IMG/VR virus record: IMGVR_UViG_3300007514_000040
Coordinates: 1 to 34,725 of that record
Strand: one strand, 5' to 3'
DNA: 34,725 bases
DNA from: a virus
Made by a program: the position numbers and the translations under genes. This document shows, one piece after another, positions 23,100 through 30,569 of the stretch (position 1 is the stretch's first letter; every line of letters begins with the position of its first letter). The notes beneath the pieces are model-generated. The model worked only from the letters and a program-made list of their open reading frames with translations. It was not told the DNA's origin and made no database searches.

Positions 23100-23161
23100 T
23101 TTCTTTTCAACCAATCCCATTCCGGTCTTTCTTCTTCCTCACTACCACACGAACCTAACAT
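23096..23161 (-). CDS. possible micro-peptide (21 aa)
   Basis: Reads MLGSCGSEEEERPEWDWLKR and then K. Its ATG lies inside the end of the connector gene and its stop overlaps the zinc finger ATG (ATGA). Only the exact overlap supports it; it may be chance. Confidence 0.3.
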   Translation of the reverse strand: MLGSCGSEEEERPEWDWLKRK

Positions 23162-23468
23162 TTCCCCAATTACCCTCTTGAGTAGGAATTTGTTGATCTC
23201 GTACTGCTAGTAAGACTTCCATAGCCTGTTTAGTAAAAGTGGATTCTCGACCTGTCCTTGCTTCTTGGATAAGTCCTGCTGCATATAATTCTGCTATAGT
23301 TTTAATCCTTTCTGGAACTGAACTCATATCTGTTTGTAAATTTAATACTGAATTAATCTTAGTTGTAGCCACCTGTAAAGCACTTGCTACGTTTGCAGGG
23401 GTTGAAGACTTTACATTCCCCCAAACTAGCTTCTGAACTTCTGCTGAATCTCCATATACCATATACAT
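23142..23468 (-). CDS. head-tail connector/adaptor protein (108 aa)
   Basis: Begins MYMVYGDSAEVQKLVWGNVK (or 2 residues later at ATG 23462). Helical core with LQVATTKINSVLN, VPERIKTIAELYAAGLIQEA and FTKQAMEVLLAVRDQQ resembles gp6-like adaptors that bridge the portal and tail. An AACTTCTC element lies 31 bp before ATG 23468, a different spacing from the other late genes. A longer in-frame ORF to 23528 crosses that element and is unlikely. Confidence 0.55.
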   Translation of the reverse strand: MYMVYGDSAEVQKLVWGNVKSSTPANVASALQVATTKINSVLNLQTDMSSVPERIKTIAELYAAGLIQEARTGRESTFTKQAMEVLLAVRDQQIPTQEGNWGNVRFVW

Positions 23469-23491
23469 CTTTATATTAGGGATTATATAAA

Positions 23492-23499
23492 GAGAAGTT
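23492..23499 (-). promoter_or_regulatory. late-promoter-like element AACTTCTC
   Basis: One base from consensus; followed by TTTATATAAT, a good TATA-like box. Spacing to the nearest ATGs is 31 or 37 bp rather than 34-35, so transcription may start a few bases away from the start codon. Confidence 0.5.
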
Positions 23500-23640
23500 A
23501 TGCAAATTTTATTACAACAAAACAACATAAAATGGCTAGGAGATATGGAAAGATATGTGTATAAAACAGGCGATTTTATGGAAGAATTTGATTTTATTGC
23601 AACAATACTCTTACGTCAAGTACGTCAATCTTTGGAATAA
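23500..23640 (+). CDS. possible antisense micro-gene (46 aa)
   Basis: On the + strand, inside the - strand late block: starts MQILLQQNNIKWLGDMERYV and ends RQVRQSLE, overlapping the 3' end of the metzincin gene by 47 nt. A TTATATT box lies about 26 bp upstream. The composition is protein-like, but an open frame of 46 codons can arise by chance in AT-rich DNA. Confidence 0.25.
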   Translation: MQILLQQNNIKWLGDMERYVYKTGDFMEEFDFIATILLRQVRQSLE

Positions 23641-24424
23641 ACCATTCCAAACTTTCTATTTTTTTACCTACAAATAAGGGATTTGGTTTACCCCACCCGT
23701 CTTCTCCATATAGTTGAACTATTCCATATACATCTCTAGGTTGTATTTCCATATAAAAATCTGTAAATGGATCAAAAACAGGGTGCATTACACTCTTAAT
23801 TTCGTTTGATTTATCTGTATTCCAATGGTGTAGTAATCCTACTGCATGTCCATACTCATGTTTTACTATATGATGAATATCAGAATCAGGCACTCTAACT
23901 GATTTTAATACTATTTCTATATGATCTCCATCTTGTATTACACCCAAATCAATATTAAGTGATTCTTTATCTATTGTATTTGAGAATACTACTATATGTG
24001 AATATTTGTGTTTTGACCAACTATGATTAAAATAATTAAATCCTAATGCACTGTTGTTTACAATCTTACCATCATTATGTTCTTCAAATGTTATAAAAAT
24101 ATCACAATTCATAAAATCATGAACTTCTTTATCTACATGATCTTCCCATTCATATACATAAATTGGGATATACCAATCTCCACCCGTTGCTCTAGTTAAT
24201 GTGTTTTCCCATTCCTTCACACCTGTGAATACTGCATTAAGTTGGTTTGAATTAAAATAATCTTCATCATATTCGGGTTCAAATATACAAGTTACAGGAT
24301 TGTCATTATATCTAATATTTACTGCGTCAAAATAATCTGCAAAAGCAGCTTCCATAGTTACACCAATCATTAGTCCAACCATAGCAAATGCTAAGAAAAA
24401 AAGGAGAATGTATAGGTATTCCAT
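23594..24424 (-). CDS. membrane-anchored metzincin (matrixin-like) metalloprotease
   Basis: 276 residues. N-terminal hydrophobic segment (about 3-22, YLYILLFFLAFAMVGLMIGV) is a signal peptide or membrane anchor. The zinc site HEYGHAVGLLHH (189-200) is the full metzincin HExxHxxGxxH signature, the Met-turn SVMHP follows at 211-215, and PRDVYGIVQLYG is the matrixin C-terminal helix. It should act outside the cell membrane, perhaps on the S-layer during entry or release. It follows two small membrane proteins. A TATA-like TTATATAAA lies about 24 bp before the ATG, without the TACTTCTC element. Confidence 0.85.
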   Translation of the reverse strand: MEYLYILLFFLAFAMVGLMIGVTMEAAFADYFDAVNIRYNDNPVTCIFEPEYDEDYFNSNQLNAVFTGVKEWENTLTRATGGDWYIPIYVYEWEDHVDKEVHDFMNCDIFITFEEHNDGKIVNNSALGFNYFNHSWSKHKYSHIVVFSNTIDKESLNIDLGVIQDGDHIEIVLKSVRVPDSDIHHIVKHEYGHAVGLLHHWNTDKSNEIKSVMHPVFDPFTDFYMEIQPRDVYGIVQLYGEDGWGKPNPLFVGKKIESLEWFIPKIDVLDVRVLLQ

Positions 24425-24443
24425 ATTATATACCTAAATTTTT

Positions 24444-24452
24444 TATATAAAA
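24444..24452 (-). promoter_or_regulatory. TATA box for the metzincin gene
   Basis: TTTATATAA on the - strand, about 20-28 bp before the ATG at 24424 and directly after the upstream stop. Confidence 0.5.
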
Positions 24453-24457
24453 GCAGT

Positions 24458-24616
24458 CTATTCGTTTCTATGTTTAATTTGATCTGCTACTATAAATGCT
24501 GCTACAGGTGCAAGTAATATAACTGCTCCCTCAACATCTTTTACAATGTCTTTTGCAACTAACAGTGCAGAGATCAAACCATAAGAAATGATTCCTACAT
24601 ATCTTGTTGTCCACAT
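24458..24616 (-). CDS. holin-like small membrane protein (52 aa)
   Basis: Starts MWTTRYVGIISYGLISALLV, then a polar AKDIVKDVEG turn and a second hydrophobic segment AVILLAPVAAFIVA, ending in a charged tail (DQIKHRNE). Two membrane helices in 52 residues resemble a small holin. It lies between an XhlA-like gene and a secreted protease. A TACTTCTA element sits 35 bp before the ATG, supporting this start. Confidence 0.6.
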   Translation of the reverse strand: MWTTRYVGIISYGLISALLVAKDIVKDVEGAVILLAPVAAFIVADQIKHRNE

Positions 24617-24643
24617 ATCAAAACCCCCATGATTCTATCAAAT

Positions 24644-24651
24644 TAGAAGTA
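24644..24651 (-). promoter_or_regulatory. late-promoter-like element TACTTCTA
   Basis: Seven of eight bases of TACTTCTC, at -35 from the ATG at 24616; overlaps the region just before the upstream stop. Confidence 0.5.
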
Positions 24652-24655
24652 ATAT

Positions 24656-24868
24656 TTAAATGCTAGGTAAGTAGTCCATTATACTGAATAATCCTACAGC
24701 ACCAATAATTGTGCCTAGTACGCCTACTGCCTTATTAAATTTTCGTTCAGAGTTTTCTCTTTCTAATGTGATATATGCGTCAATCTTCTCAATACGATTA
24801 CATGTATCATCTAAACGTTCTTCGAACTTGTCGATTCGTTGAAAAAGACGATCTTCAATATCTACCAT
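24656..24868 (-). CDS. XhlA-like coiled-coil/membrane protein (70 aa)
   Basis: Starts MVDIEDRLFQRIDKFEERLD; a heptad coiled coil to about residue 45, then a C-terminal membrane helix (VGVLGTIIGAVGLFSIMDYL). This is the architecture of XhlA-type haemolysin/holin-helper proteins of phage lysis cassettes. With the two downstream genes it makes a candidate egress cassette. An AACTTCCC element lies 35 bp before the ATG. Confidence 0.6.
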   Translation of the reverse strand: MVDIEDRLFQRIDKFEERLDDTCNRIEKIDAYITLERENSERKFNKAVGVLGTIIGAVGLFSIMDYLPSI

Positions 24869-24895
24869 TGTTTAGTTTAAATAATAAAAAGATAA

Positions 24896-24903
24896 GGGAA
24901 GTT
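24896..24903 (-). promoter_or_regulatory. late-promoter-like element AACTTCCC
   Basis: Six of eight bases of the consensus, at exactly -35 from the ATG at 24868, followed by TTATCTTTTTATTATTT. Confidence 0.45.
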
Positions 24904-24926
24904 ATTTACTAGTCTAACCTTATTGA

Positions 24927-26801
24927 CTAATCTTGTTTGCTACTTAAGATAACGTAAGCGTTGCTGTCCAATATTCCTGCGTTGGTTCTATGTGTTGCAA
25001 CTACAGAAACGGATTGGTTATCAATGTTCTTGTCAAACTCTAATTCGAGTTTTCTTCCTGAAGCAACTGCGAAAGCTTTGCCTTTAACCCACATTACATT
25101 TCTGTAAGAGTTATTTGCAGTTCGTAGTGTGTTTGTAACAAATAGATCGACACCTAAGTATCTTTCCAATCTACCTTGTTGTGAGATAGAAGGATCTCCG
25201 TTTTGTACAAATCTTGCTATGTCAGGATCAGAAATTAATGTTCTAAAAGCTCTTGGTGTGATTGCCAAGACAACGTTGCCCGGACTTACATCATAGCCTG
25301 CTTCTTCTAGTTTTTGACGACCAAACTCTACACCCTCTTTCAAGAACTCTCCAGCTGCGTCTTCGTCAGATGTTGATCCAACGTTTGCGCCTGTGTCAGC
25401 TCTCAAATGTTTGCCTGCAACAAAAGTGTTATATCCACTTGCTGCTGCAGCTGGTGCTGCGATATCTTTCAAGATAATACTTGCTTCGTCTTGGATAGCT
25501 CTTAGTCTTGCAGTAGAACGGATTGCTTCTAATAGACCACTTGGGTATTTTTCAATCTCTGTTTTCTTTACTACTTGACGGAAACCACGAGGGGTATCTG
25601 CTGCAACATCAATACTAGTTAAAGTATGGGTGCTTGCAGTAATGTCGCTTCCACCTTCAGTGATATCGCCAAATGCAGGGATATCAATCTTGTAGAAACG
25701 AACTTTGTCGTTGCCTTGCGGAATCTCTTTGAACTGTGTCCATTGTCTTACAGGTTTGACACTAATGCCACCCGGTAGAACAATGATATCTCTTTGAGCA
25801 GAAACGGTTGGGATAGTACCTGAAGTAGAAACTGCTTCTGTAACAGGAGAGTTTTCTTTTACAGTGTGGGCTTGATAAAAGTCCTCTTTGTCAATTTCAA
25901 TGACAACACTGTTTCCTTTTAGCACTTTTTTGAGGTCTTCGACCTGTTGGTCAACACCTTCTTCAACGTAGCCTTTTGGAACTGCGTTTTCTTCAACCTT
26001 TGCTTTTGGAGAATAGTTCTCACGAATCTCATCTTGAATGGATTCTAGTTTGGCTTCAACCTTTGCATTAATATCTGTTTCAACATTGGTTTCCTCTGCT
26101 TTAGTTTCCTTAGAACAACCACAATCTTCTTGAGGTGCTGCTACTTGAGCGGTTGGTGCAGGAACAACTGCTTCAGGTGCTTTTGGAGCTTCTGGAGCTG
26201 GTGCTTCTGGAACACATTTACCGTCCTTGTAGGTTTGACCTTCAGGACATTGAGGTGCTTCTACTGGTTTTTCAGCAGGAACTTCCTTTGTATCTACAGT
26301 AACCTTTGTTTCGGTTTCTTCTGCCATGCTTATTTCTTTATTGGAAGTATTATTAGAAGTATTTTCACAATCACACTCTTCAAACTTAACTGATTCTGTT
26401 GTAAAGTATTCAATAACGTCTAAAGTAGCTTCAGGAATTCCCGGAGTTTCTACTATTGACATTTCTTTAAAATTTAATCCTAATGGAACGTTATAACATT
26501 TACCTTCATCATGACAAATACGTTCTTCTTTCTGTGGTTCTGCGCCTAGACTTACTTTAAATTCTTTATTTCCTAATTGTGATTCTATTGCTTCATTTTC
26601 TACTGTTGCTTCATAATTAATCTGCATTTTTTCCTCATCATACATAAGTTTTGCTGTACCAATGATACCTTCGTTGTCTTGGATATGATTCCATCTCAAA
26701 GGTACTGTTTTACCATCTGCTTTTGCTAATTCTTCTGGAAAATAGAAATTACCATTACGAGAAATACGAGGTAAAGCTAGTAAACCTGTAATTTTCTTCA
26801 T
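24927..26801 (-). CDS. fused prohead protease - major capsid protein (624 aa)
   Basis: Residues 1-130 match a HK97-type (S78) prohead protease: GNFYFPEELAKADGKTVPLR-WNHI with catalytic-type H39, IIGTAKL, then FKVSLGAEP with S84, and FKEMSIVETPGIPEATLDV like the family's ExSlvxxPaxpxA strand. Residues about 135-290 are a Glu/Pro/Ala-rich linker with Cys clusters (ECDCEN, CPEGQTYKDGKC, DCGCS) and a coiled coil, probably a scaffold (delta-like) region. From about 300 the HK97-fold capsid protein follows (VSAQRDIIVLPGGISVKPVR to the C-terminus). Self-cleavage would be needed during maturation. A TACTTCTA element sits 35 bp before the ATG. Confidence 0.8.
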   Translation of the reverse strand: MKKITGLLALPRISRNGNFYFPEELAKADGKTVPLRWNHIQDNEGIIGTAKLMYDEEKMQINYEATVENEAIESQLGNKEFKVSLGAEPQKEERICHDEGKCYNVPLGLNFKEMSIVETPGIPEATLDVIEYFTTESVKFEECDCENTSNNTSNKEISMAEETETKVTVDTKEVPAEKPVEAPQCPEGQTYKDGKCVPEAPAPEAPKAPEAVVPAPTAQVAAPQEDCGCSKETKAEETNVETDINAKVEAKLESIQDEIRENYSPKAKVEENAVPKGYVEEGVDQQVEDLKKVLKGNSVVIEIDKEDFYQAHTVKENSPVTEAVSTSGTIPTVSAQRDIIVLPGGISVKPVRQWTQFKEIPQGNDKVRFYKIDIPAFGDITEGGSDITASTHTLTSIDVAADTPRGFRQVVKKTEIEKYPSGLLEAIRSTARLRAIQDEASIILKDIAAPAAAASGYNTFVAGKHLRADTGANVGSTSDEDAAGEFLKEGVEFGRQKLEEAGYDVSPGNVVLAITPRAFRTLISDPDIARFVQNGDPSISQQGRLERYLGVDLFVTNTLRTANNSYRNVMWVKGKAFAVASGRKLELEFDKNIDNQSVSVVATHRTNAGILDSNAYVILSSKQD

Positions 26802-26807
26802 AAAATG

Positions 26808-26828
26808 TTAATAACTATTAATTATTAA
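26808..26828 (-). repeat. AT-rich 21-mer, copy in the capsid gene leader
   Basis: TTAATAACTATTAATTATTAA on the + strand, identical over 21 bp to 33035-33055 and one base from 21526-21546. It lies between the late element and the capsid ATG, with inverted ends TTAATAA/TTATTAA. Confidence 0.65.
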
Positions 26829-26836
26829 TAGAAGTA
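26829..26836 (-). promoter_or_regulatory. late-promoter-like element TACTTCTA
   Basis: At -35 from the capsid gene ATG (26801), 1 nt after the portal stop codon, followed by TTAATAATTAATAG in TATA position. Confidence 0.55.
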
Positions 26837-26837
26837 A

Positions 26838-28163
26838 TTAGTCTATGCTAGACTTTTTAGGTCGTCCACGAGGTTTTGGTATCTTTTCTTTGACTAAATC
26901 CTTCAATTCCTCTAGTTTTTCATCAAATTCTGTTGGTATTTGTTGATTTTGAAGGTCGTTTGTTGGTGTAACGCTTGTAATTGGTGGTTGATCTCCATCT
27001 TTTTCATCATCTAGGTCAATAATTGTATTCTTTTTGAGATAACCTCTTACTTCATCTCTTGTAATCGTTCCTTTTTCGAATAATTTCTGAATATCATCAG
27101 CAGATAACTCAAATTTACTCTCTGTTTCGAAAATAATGCTAACATCTGCCTTATCTGGATCAATTTTACTCATTTTTAGCATAGGATTAATGATTTCTAC
27201 CTTGATTTGCTCGGATAATCGTCTTTGAATACGTTTAATCTTTCTTAAAACGACAGAATCGGTTGTTTCTGAAGAAGCTCTTGCTGTAAATCCTGCGTTA
27301 AACATCTGTAATGGGAATTGTGAACCGACTTCTATCACATCTTGCTGCAAATGCTCAATATATTTATCAAATTTGCTTGCAGGGTTAACTTCGAATACTT
27401 TTACATCAAATTCCTTATCTGTGAGTATTTTTGCACCCGGTTTAGCCTTTTTAAATGCGTCGGCTTGTTTTTCTATGAATTGTTCGCCTGCGTCAGCGAA
27501 ATGAATCAACATCATAGGGCTAGCATAAGACTCAAAAATCTTAACCATAGCATTTTCTACTTTCCACATAGATTCTATTGGACTTGGTTCATAAACACCA
27601 TCAATAAGTCTTCTTGAGGCTACAGATTGGAATAATCCTCTACCCCAAACCTCTCTATGCCTATTTGATAATTTGAAATGACATATATCTTTAGGTTTCA
27701 GTCTATTTTCTACACCATCTACCTCTTGTACATATTCTATTACTTTACCATGATCATCTCTAACAATCTCTTTTACTGTTGTAATATCAACTTCTACTAA
27801 ATCTGCATACATTGGGAATTTCTCAAAAATAGCGTTTCCTGTTACTACTAGGGAATGTGTAGCGTCTTCTAATTTACGTTCAAATTGAGTTACTTTAAGC
27901 CATTTATCAATTTTCTTTTTTGCTTTGACATTTTGAGTTTTTATCTTTAATCCAGAACCTAAGATAAGTTGGACATAAGTATCACATGCTAATGATAATC
28001 TAGCGTCATGGTCATTGGTATAAAATAGGTCTTCAAAACTAACTTCAGGTTCAAATGTAAAATCTCTAAATCCACCATCAGAACTTCTAACCAAAGCACT
28101 ACCATGCTCTTCGTTAATAACGGCTATTCTACCCTCTGTTACTTTTGGTTTAAATATTGCCAA
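26838..28163 (-). CDS. portal protein (441 aa)
   Basis: Forms the dodecameric DNA entry port of the capsid. Seen: DARLSLACDTYVQLILGSGL, LEDATHSLVVTGNAIFEKFP, the WGRGLFQSV region, and the C-terminal ETTDSVVLRKIKRIQRRLSE then QIKVEIINPML helix, the usual portal order. It ends in a charged, Pro/Lys-rich tail (KPRGRPKKSSID), an AT-hook-like GRP. The start is TTG (28163), supported by a perfect TACTTCTC exactly 35 bp upstream. It lies between terminase and capsid genes as expected. Confidence 0.85.
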   Translation of the reverse strand: MAIFKPKVTEGRIAVINEEHGSALVRSSDGGFRDFTFEPEVSFEDLFYTNDHDARLSLACDTYVQLILGSGLKIKTQNVKAKKKIDKWLKVTQFERKLEDATHSLVVTGNAIFEKFPMYADLVEVDITTVKEIVRDDHGKVIEYVQEVDGVENRLKPKDICHFKLSNRHREVWGRGLFQSVASRRLIDGVYEPSPIESMWKVENAMVKIFESYASPMMLIHFADAGEQFIEKQADAFKKAKPGAKILTDKEFDVKVFEVNPASKFDKYIEHLQQDVIEVGSQFPLQMFNAGFTARASSETTDSVVLRKIKRIQRRLSEQIKVEIINPMLKMSKIDPDKADVSIIFETESKFELSADDIQKLFEKGTITRDEVRGYLKKNTIIDLDDEKDGDQPPITSVTPTNDLQNQQIPTEFDEKLEELKDLVKEKIPKPRGRPKKSSID

Positions 28164-28190
28164 TAAACAATAAATGTTGGTAATTAATTA

Positions 28191-28198
28191 GAGAAGTA
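28191..28198 (-). promoter_or_regulatory. late-promoter-like element TACTTCTC
   Basis: Exact consensus at -35 from the portal TTG start (28163), directly after the upstream stop codon. Followed by TAATTAATTA. Confidence 0.6.
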
Positions 28199-28570
28199 TT
28201 AGGTAATTGTAGGCACGTTTCTTACGAGTAGTTCATCTGATCCTTTTATACCTACTGCAGATAGTCTTTCATCAGTCTTAGATAGTTGAATAACTACTCT
28301 GTATAATCCTGCGTCGTCTAGTTTGTTTATGGTTGGTTTATATCTCCAAGTACCATCTGAACCTGATACAATATCAGCGTCTTCCGATAATTGATACCAA
28401 TCAGGTCTTTCTTTAGGATAAACCTTGATTTTAAGGGTATAAGATGATATATTTACTGCACTAGATAGTGCTTCATCACTATAAATTGTACCTGTAAGGG
28501 CTAGAGTATTATCATTAACATAATCTCCTGCTCCCCATGTTTTTTGGTCTAACTTAAGGTAATAAACCAT
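28199..28570 (-). CDS. BppU/Ig-like small virion protein (123 aa)
   Basis: Starts MVYYLKLDQKTWGAGDYVND. The pattern GDxxNDNTLALTGTIYSDEA, then YTLKIKVYPKE and DDAGLYRVVIQLSK resembles the N-terminal beta domain of phage baseplate/upper proteins (BppU-like). Lying between terminase and portal, it may be a capsid decoration or neck protein. A TAGTTCTC element lies 34 bp before the ATG. Confidence 0.5.
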   Translation of the reverse strand: MVYYLKLDQKTWGAGDYVNDNTLALTGTIYSDEALSSAVNISSYTLKIKVYPKERPDWYQLSEDADIVSGSDGTWRYKPTINKLDDAGLYRVVIQLSKTDERLSAVGIKGSDELLVRNVPTIT

Positions 28571-28596
28571 ACGGTATGTATAATCTAAATCAAAAA

Positions 28597-28604
28597 GAGA
28601 ACTA
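28597..28604 (-). promoter_or_regulatory. late-promoter-like element TAGTTCTC
   Basis: One base from consensus, at -34 from the ATG at 28570, overlapping the terminase stop codon (TAG), followed by TTTTTGATTTAG. Confidence 0.5.
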
Positions 28605-30005
28605 ATATACCACTTTGGCTACACCGCCACCCATTTTGTAGTACCAAAGACACATCAGAAAAGCGTCTCCAAGATCGAATGGGTTATGGTTGTTCTTATC
28701 AGGTGTTCCCTTTGTATTATATTTTATAGTCATAAGTTGAGATATCAACCTCTTCATTGTAGGGTGTATTCTAACATCTAATTTTGCTACTTTCTCTGAA
28801 GCGTTTGCTGTCATTTCTTTTCCTGATACTCTAAAGTTTAATCCAACAACATCAAACCCTAATTCTCTCAAATCTTTAATTAATTCGGGTCTTGATGAGT
28901 CAACCCGTATTTTCCTGATTTTATAGCTTTTAGCCAACGTTTTAATTTTTGAGAGTATTTGTGTGTATGAAGTTCGTTCAAAATCTTCTGCAAAAATTAT
29001 GTGTGGTATCTTATTATACCTTTGTGCTATAACTATTCCAAAGTTTGAAGAACTGAATCCGGGATCGAGTGCCATTACTCTGTCATACGAATCGTCGTTT
29101 GGTTTAATAGGATAATCATCATTAGATACACCTTCTAGTGCTTCTGCACTAAATATGTCTCCAGAGTTTGAACCCCACTCTCCGCAATATTCTCTAGCAA
29201 AGGAACGTGCTTCCATAGCAGAATCTATAAACTCTTTATTGAATACACTTGTCTTTGTCTTCTTATCTTTCTTTAATCCCCATTCATAATAGAACTCTAA
29301 TTTCTTGTAGATTGAATCTTTCTCTCCCATTATATCAAAAAAGAATCCTGCAGCTTCTTCTCCTGCTGTAGATACCCAAACTACCCAAGAGTTTGATTTA
29401 CCAATGTAACGTTCTCCTACAGTTCTTACAATATTATCATCTCTAATTTTAAAGAAGGCTGCTTCGTCTCCAAAGAAACAAGAAATTTTTGGTTTACCCC
29501 TAGCAGAGTGAATGTTGTTTGAAGGATAACATTTAATTCTACTACCATTTACAATAAACTCATAAACCCCTGCGTCCTGATAGTCTATCTTATCTCTGAT
29601 TAAATCCTTAGCCCTTTTAATAATATCCTGTGCCAAATCAACATTCGGTCCGGTTATAATTATGGCTTCTTTACCAAAGAAAAAATCATCAGTTAGTGAT
29701 TTCCATACTAACCATCTAATCATGAATTCAGTAATACCTAACCCGGTAGCTTTGTATACTGCTAGACATTTCTCTTTTTCTAATTCATCTAGTAATATTT
29801 GCTCATATTCGTAAACAGGGTGGTATATATCATCACGTTCTGGACTTCCTACAAAATGCCAAAAACAACAGTCTTGTCTTTTAGATAGACTATTCTTACA
29901 CCAAAATGGTTGCGGTACTACCGTTTGGTCAGAGTCGACTTCACTTAGAATAAGTTTCTTAGTATCTTCTGCTGCTAGTCCTTTAGGCAAATGACCCAAC
30001 CCCAA
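28602..30005 (-). CDS. terL: terminase large subunit (467 aa)
   Basis: The DNA-packaging motor: ATPase plus headful nuclease. Walker A-like YKATGLGITEF at about 84-94, Walker B CFFGDEAAFF at about 173-182, coupling motif WVSTAGEE. Nuclease: ALDPGFSSSNFG, then IRVDSSRPELI, and NPFDLGDAFLMCLWY near the end supply the acidic residues. An N-terminal CxxC-like patch (CKNSLSKRQDCCFWH) could bind zinc. The start is TTG, 15 nt after the small-subunit stop. Directly downstream of terS, no late element. Confidence 0.92.
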   Translation of the reverse strand: MGLGHLPKGLAAEDTKKLILSEVDSDQTVVPQPFWCKNSLSKRQDCCFWHFVGSPERDDIYHPVYEYEQILLDELEKEKCLAVYKATGLGITEFMIRWLVWKSLTDDFFFGKEAIIITGPNVDLAQDIIKRAKDLIRDKIDYQDAGVYEFIVNGSRIKCYPSNNIHSARGKPKISCFFGDEAAFFKIRDDNIVRTVGERYIGKSNSWVVWVSTAGEEAAGFFFDIMGEKDSIYKKLEFYYEWGLKKDKKTKTSVFNKEFIDSAMEARSFAREYCGEWGSNSGDIFSAEALEGVSNDDYPIKPNDDSYDRVMALDPGFSSSNFGIVIAQRYNKIPHIIFAEDFERTSYTQILSKIKTLAKSYKIRKIRVDSSRPELIKDLRELGFDVVGLNFRVSGKEMTANASEKVAKLDVRIHPTMKRLISQLMTIKYNTKGTPDKNNHNPFDLGDAFLMCLWYYKMGGGVAKVVY

Positions 30006-30020
30006 TAGTATAGCTCATAA

Positions 30021-30536
30021 TCATTCAACGTTATCACTCTCCTTTTGCTCAAAAACAGAAGTATCTCCTACACCATCTCCCTGTGGTATTTCTTTGATAG
30101 TGGACAGTTTCTTCTTTCTTTCCATTTTTAATTTTTTAACTGCTAGTGGTAATTCAATATCTTGTAACATCTTCATTTTATCCAATCTAATCTCATGTCT
30201 TAACCTCATAAGTTTAATTCTTACATCTTCATCTTCTGTAGCCTTTATCATTTCATCTACGTCGTCTAGTTCATGATCAAATGAGTTTTGTAATCTTACA
30301 AACTCTGCTGTATATTTATCAATCGCGTCTTCTCCTATGAATTGTTCATATTCTGATTTAATTTTCTGTATATGGTAGTTTACACCGGGTACGGTAATGG
30401 TACCATATTTTCGTGTAAATTCTTGATCTTCGTTTAACTCTCTTGTTATACTAGATGGGCTTTTATGAAAGAATATATACAAATCTCTTATTTTACTTCT
30501 AACCTCATCTGTCCTTTTCTGCCTGTTGTTAAGCAT
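30021..30536 (-). CDS. terS: terminase small subunit (171 aa)
   Basis: DNA-recognition subunit of packaging. An N-terminal helix-turn-helix (VRSKIRDLYIFFHKSPSSIT ... VPGVNYHIQKIKSEYEQF) is followed by a long coiled coil (DELDDVDEMIKATEDEDVRI-like, IRLDKMKMLQDI) that would oligomerise, and an acidic tail. It is followed by terL. Its promoter is the GGTATATTA box in the divergent region. The call rests on order and architecture. Confidence 0.7.
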   Translation of the reverse strand: MLNNRQKRTDEVRSKIRDLYIFFHKSPSSITRELNEDQEFTRKYGTITVPGVNYHIQKIKSEYEQFIGEDAIDKYTAEFVRLQNSFDHELDDVDEMIKATEDEDVRIKLMRLRHEIRLDKMKMLQDIELPLAVKKLKMERKKKLSTIKEIPQGDGVGDTSVFEQKESDNVE

Positions 30537-30569
30537 AATCTTTATATTGAAACAATAGTAATATACCGT
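30537..30569. promoter_or_regulatory. 33-bp divergent promoter, two TATA boxes
   Basis: TTTATATT (30541-30548, + strand) is centred about 26 bp before the + strand ATG at 30570. GGTATATTA (30559-30567, read on the - strand) is centred about 27 bp before the - strand ATG at 30536. Each box lies almost on the transcription start of the other gene, so the two leaderless promoters must compete. Confidence 0.65.

Noticed and set aside
25262-26393. + strand ORFs opposite the capsid gene, one Cys/Phe-rich
   Set aside because: They are shadows of the Glu/Ala/Pro-rich linker and capsid codons.
30465-30569. N-terminal extension of the multi-zinc protein to 30465
   Set aside because: The extension lies antisense to terS and removes the TATA spacing; the ATG at 30570 fits the promoter.
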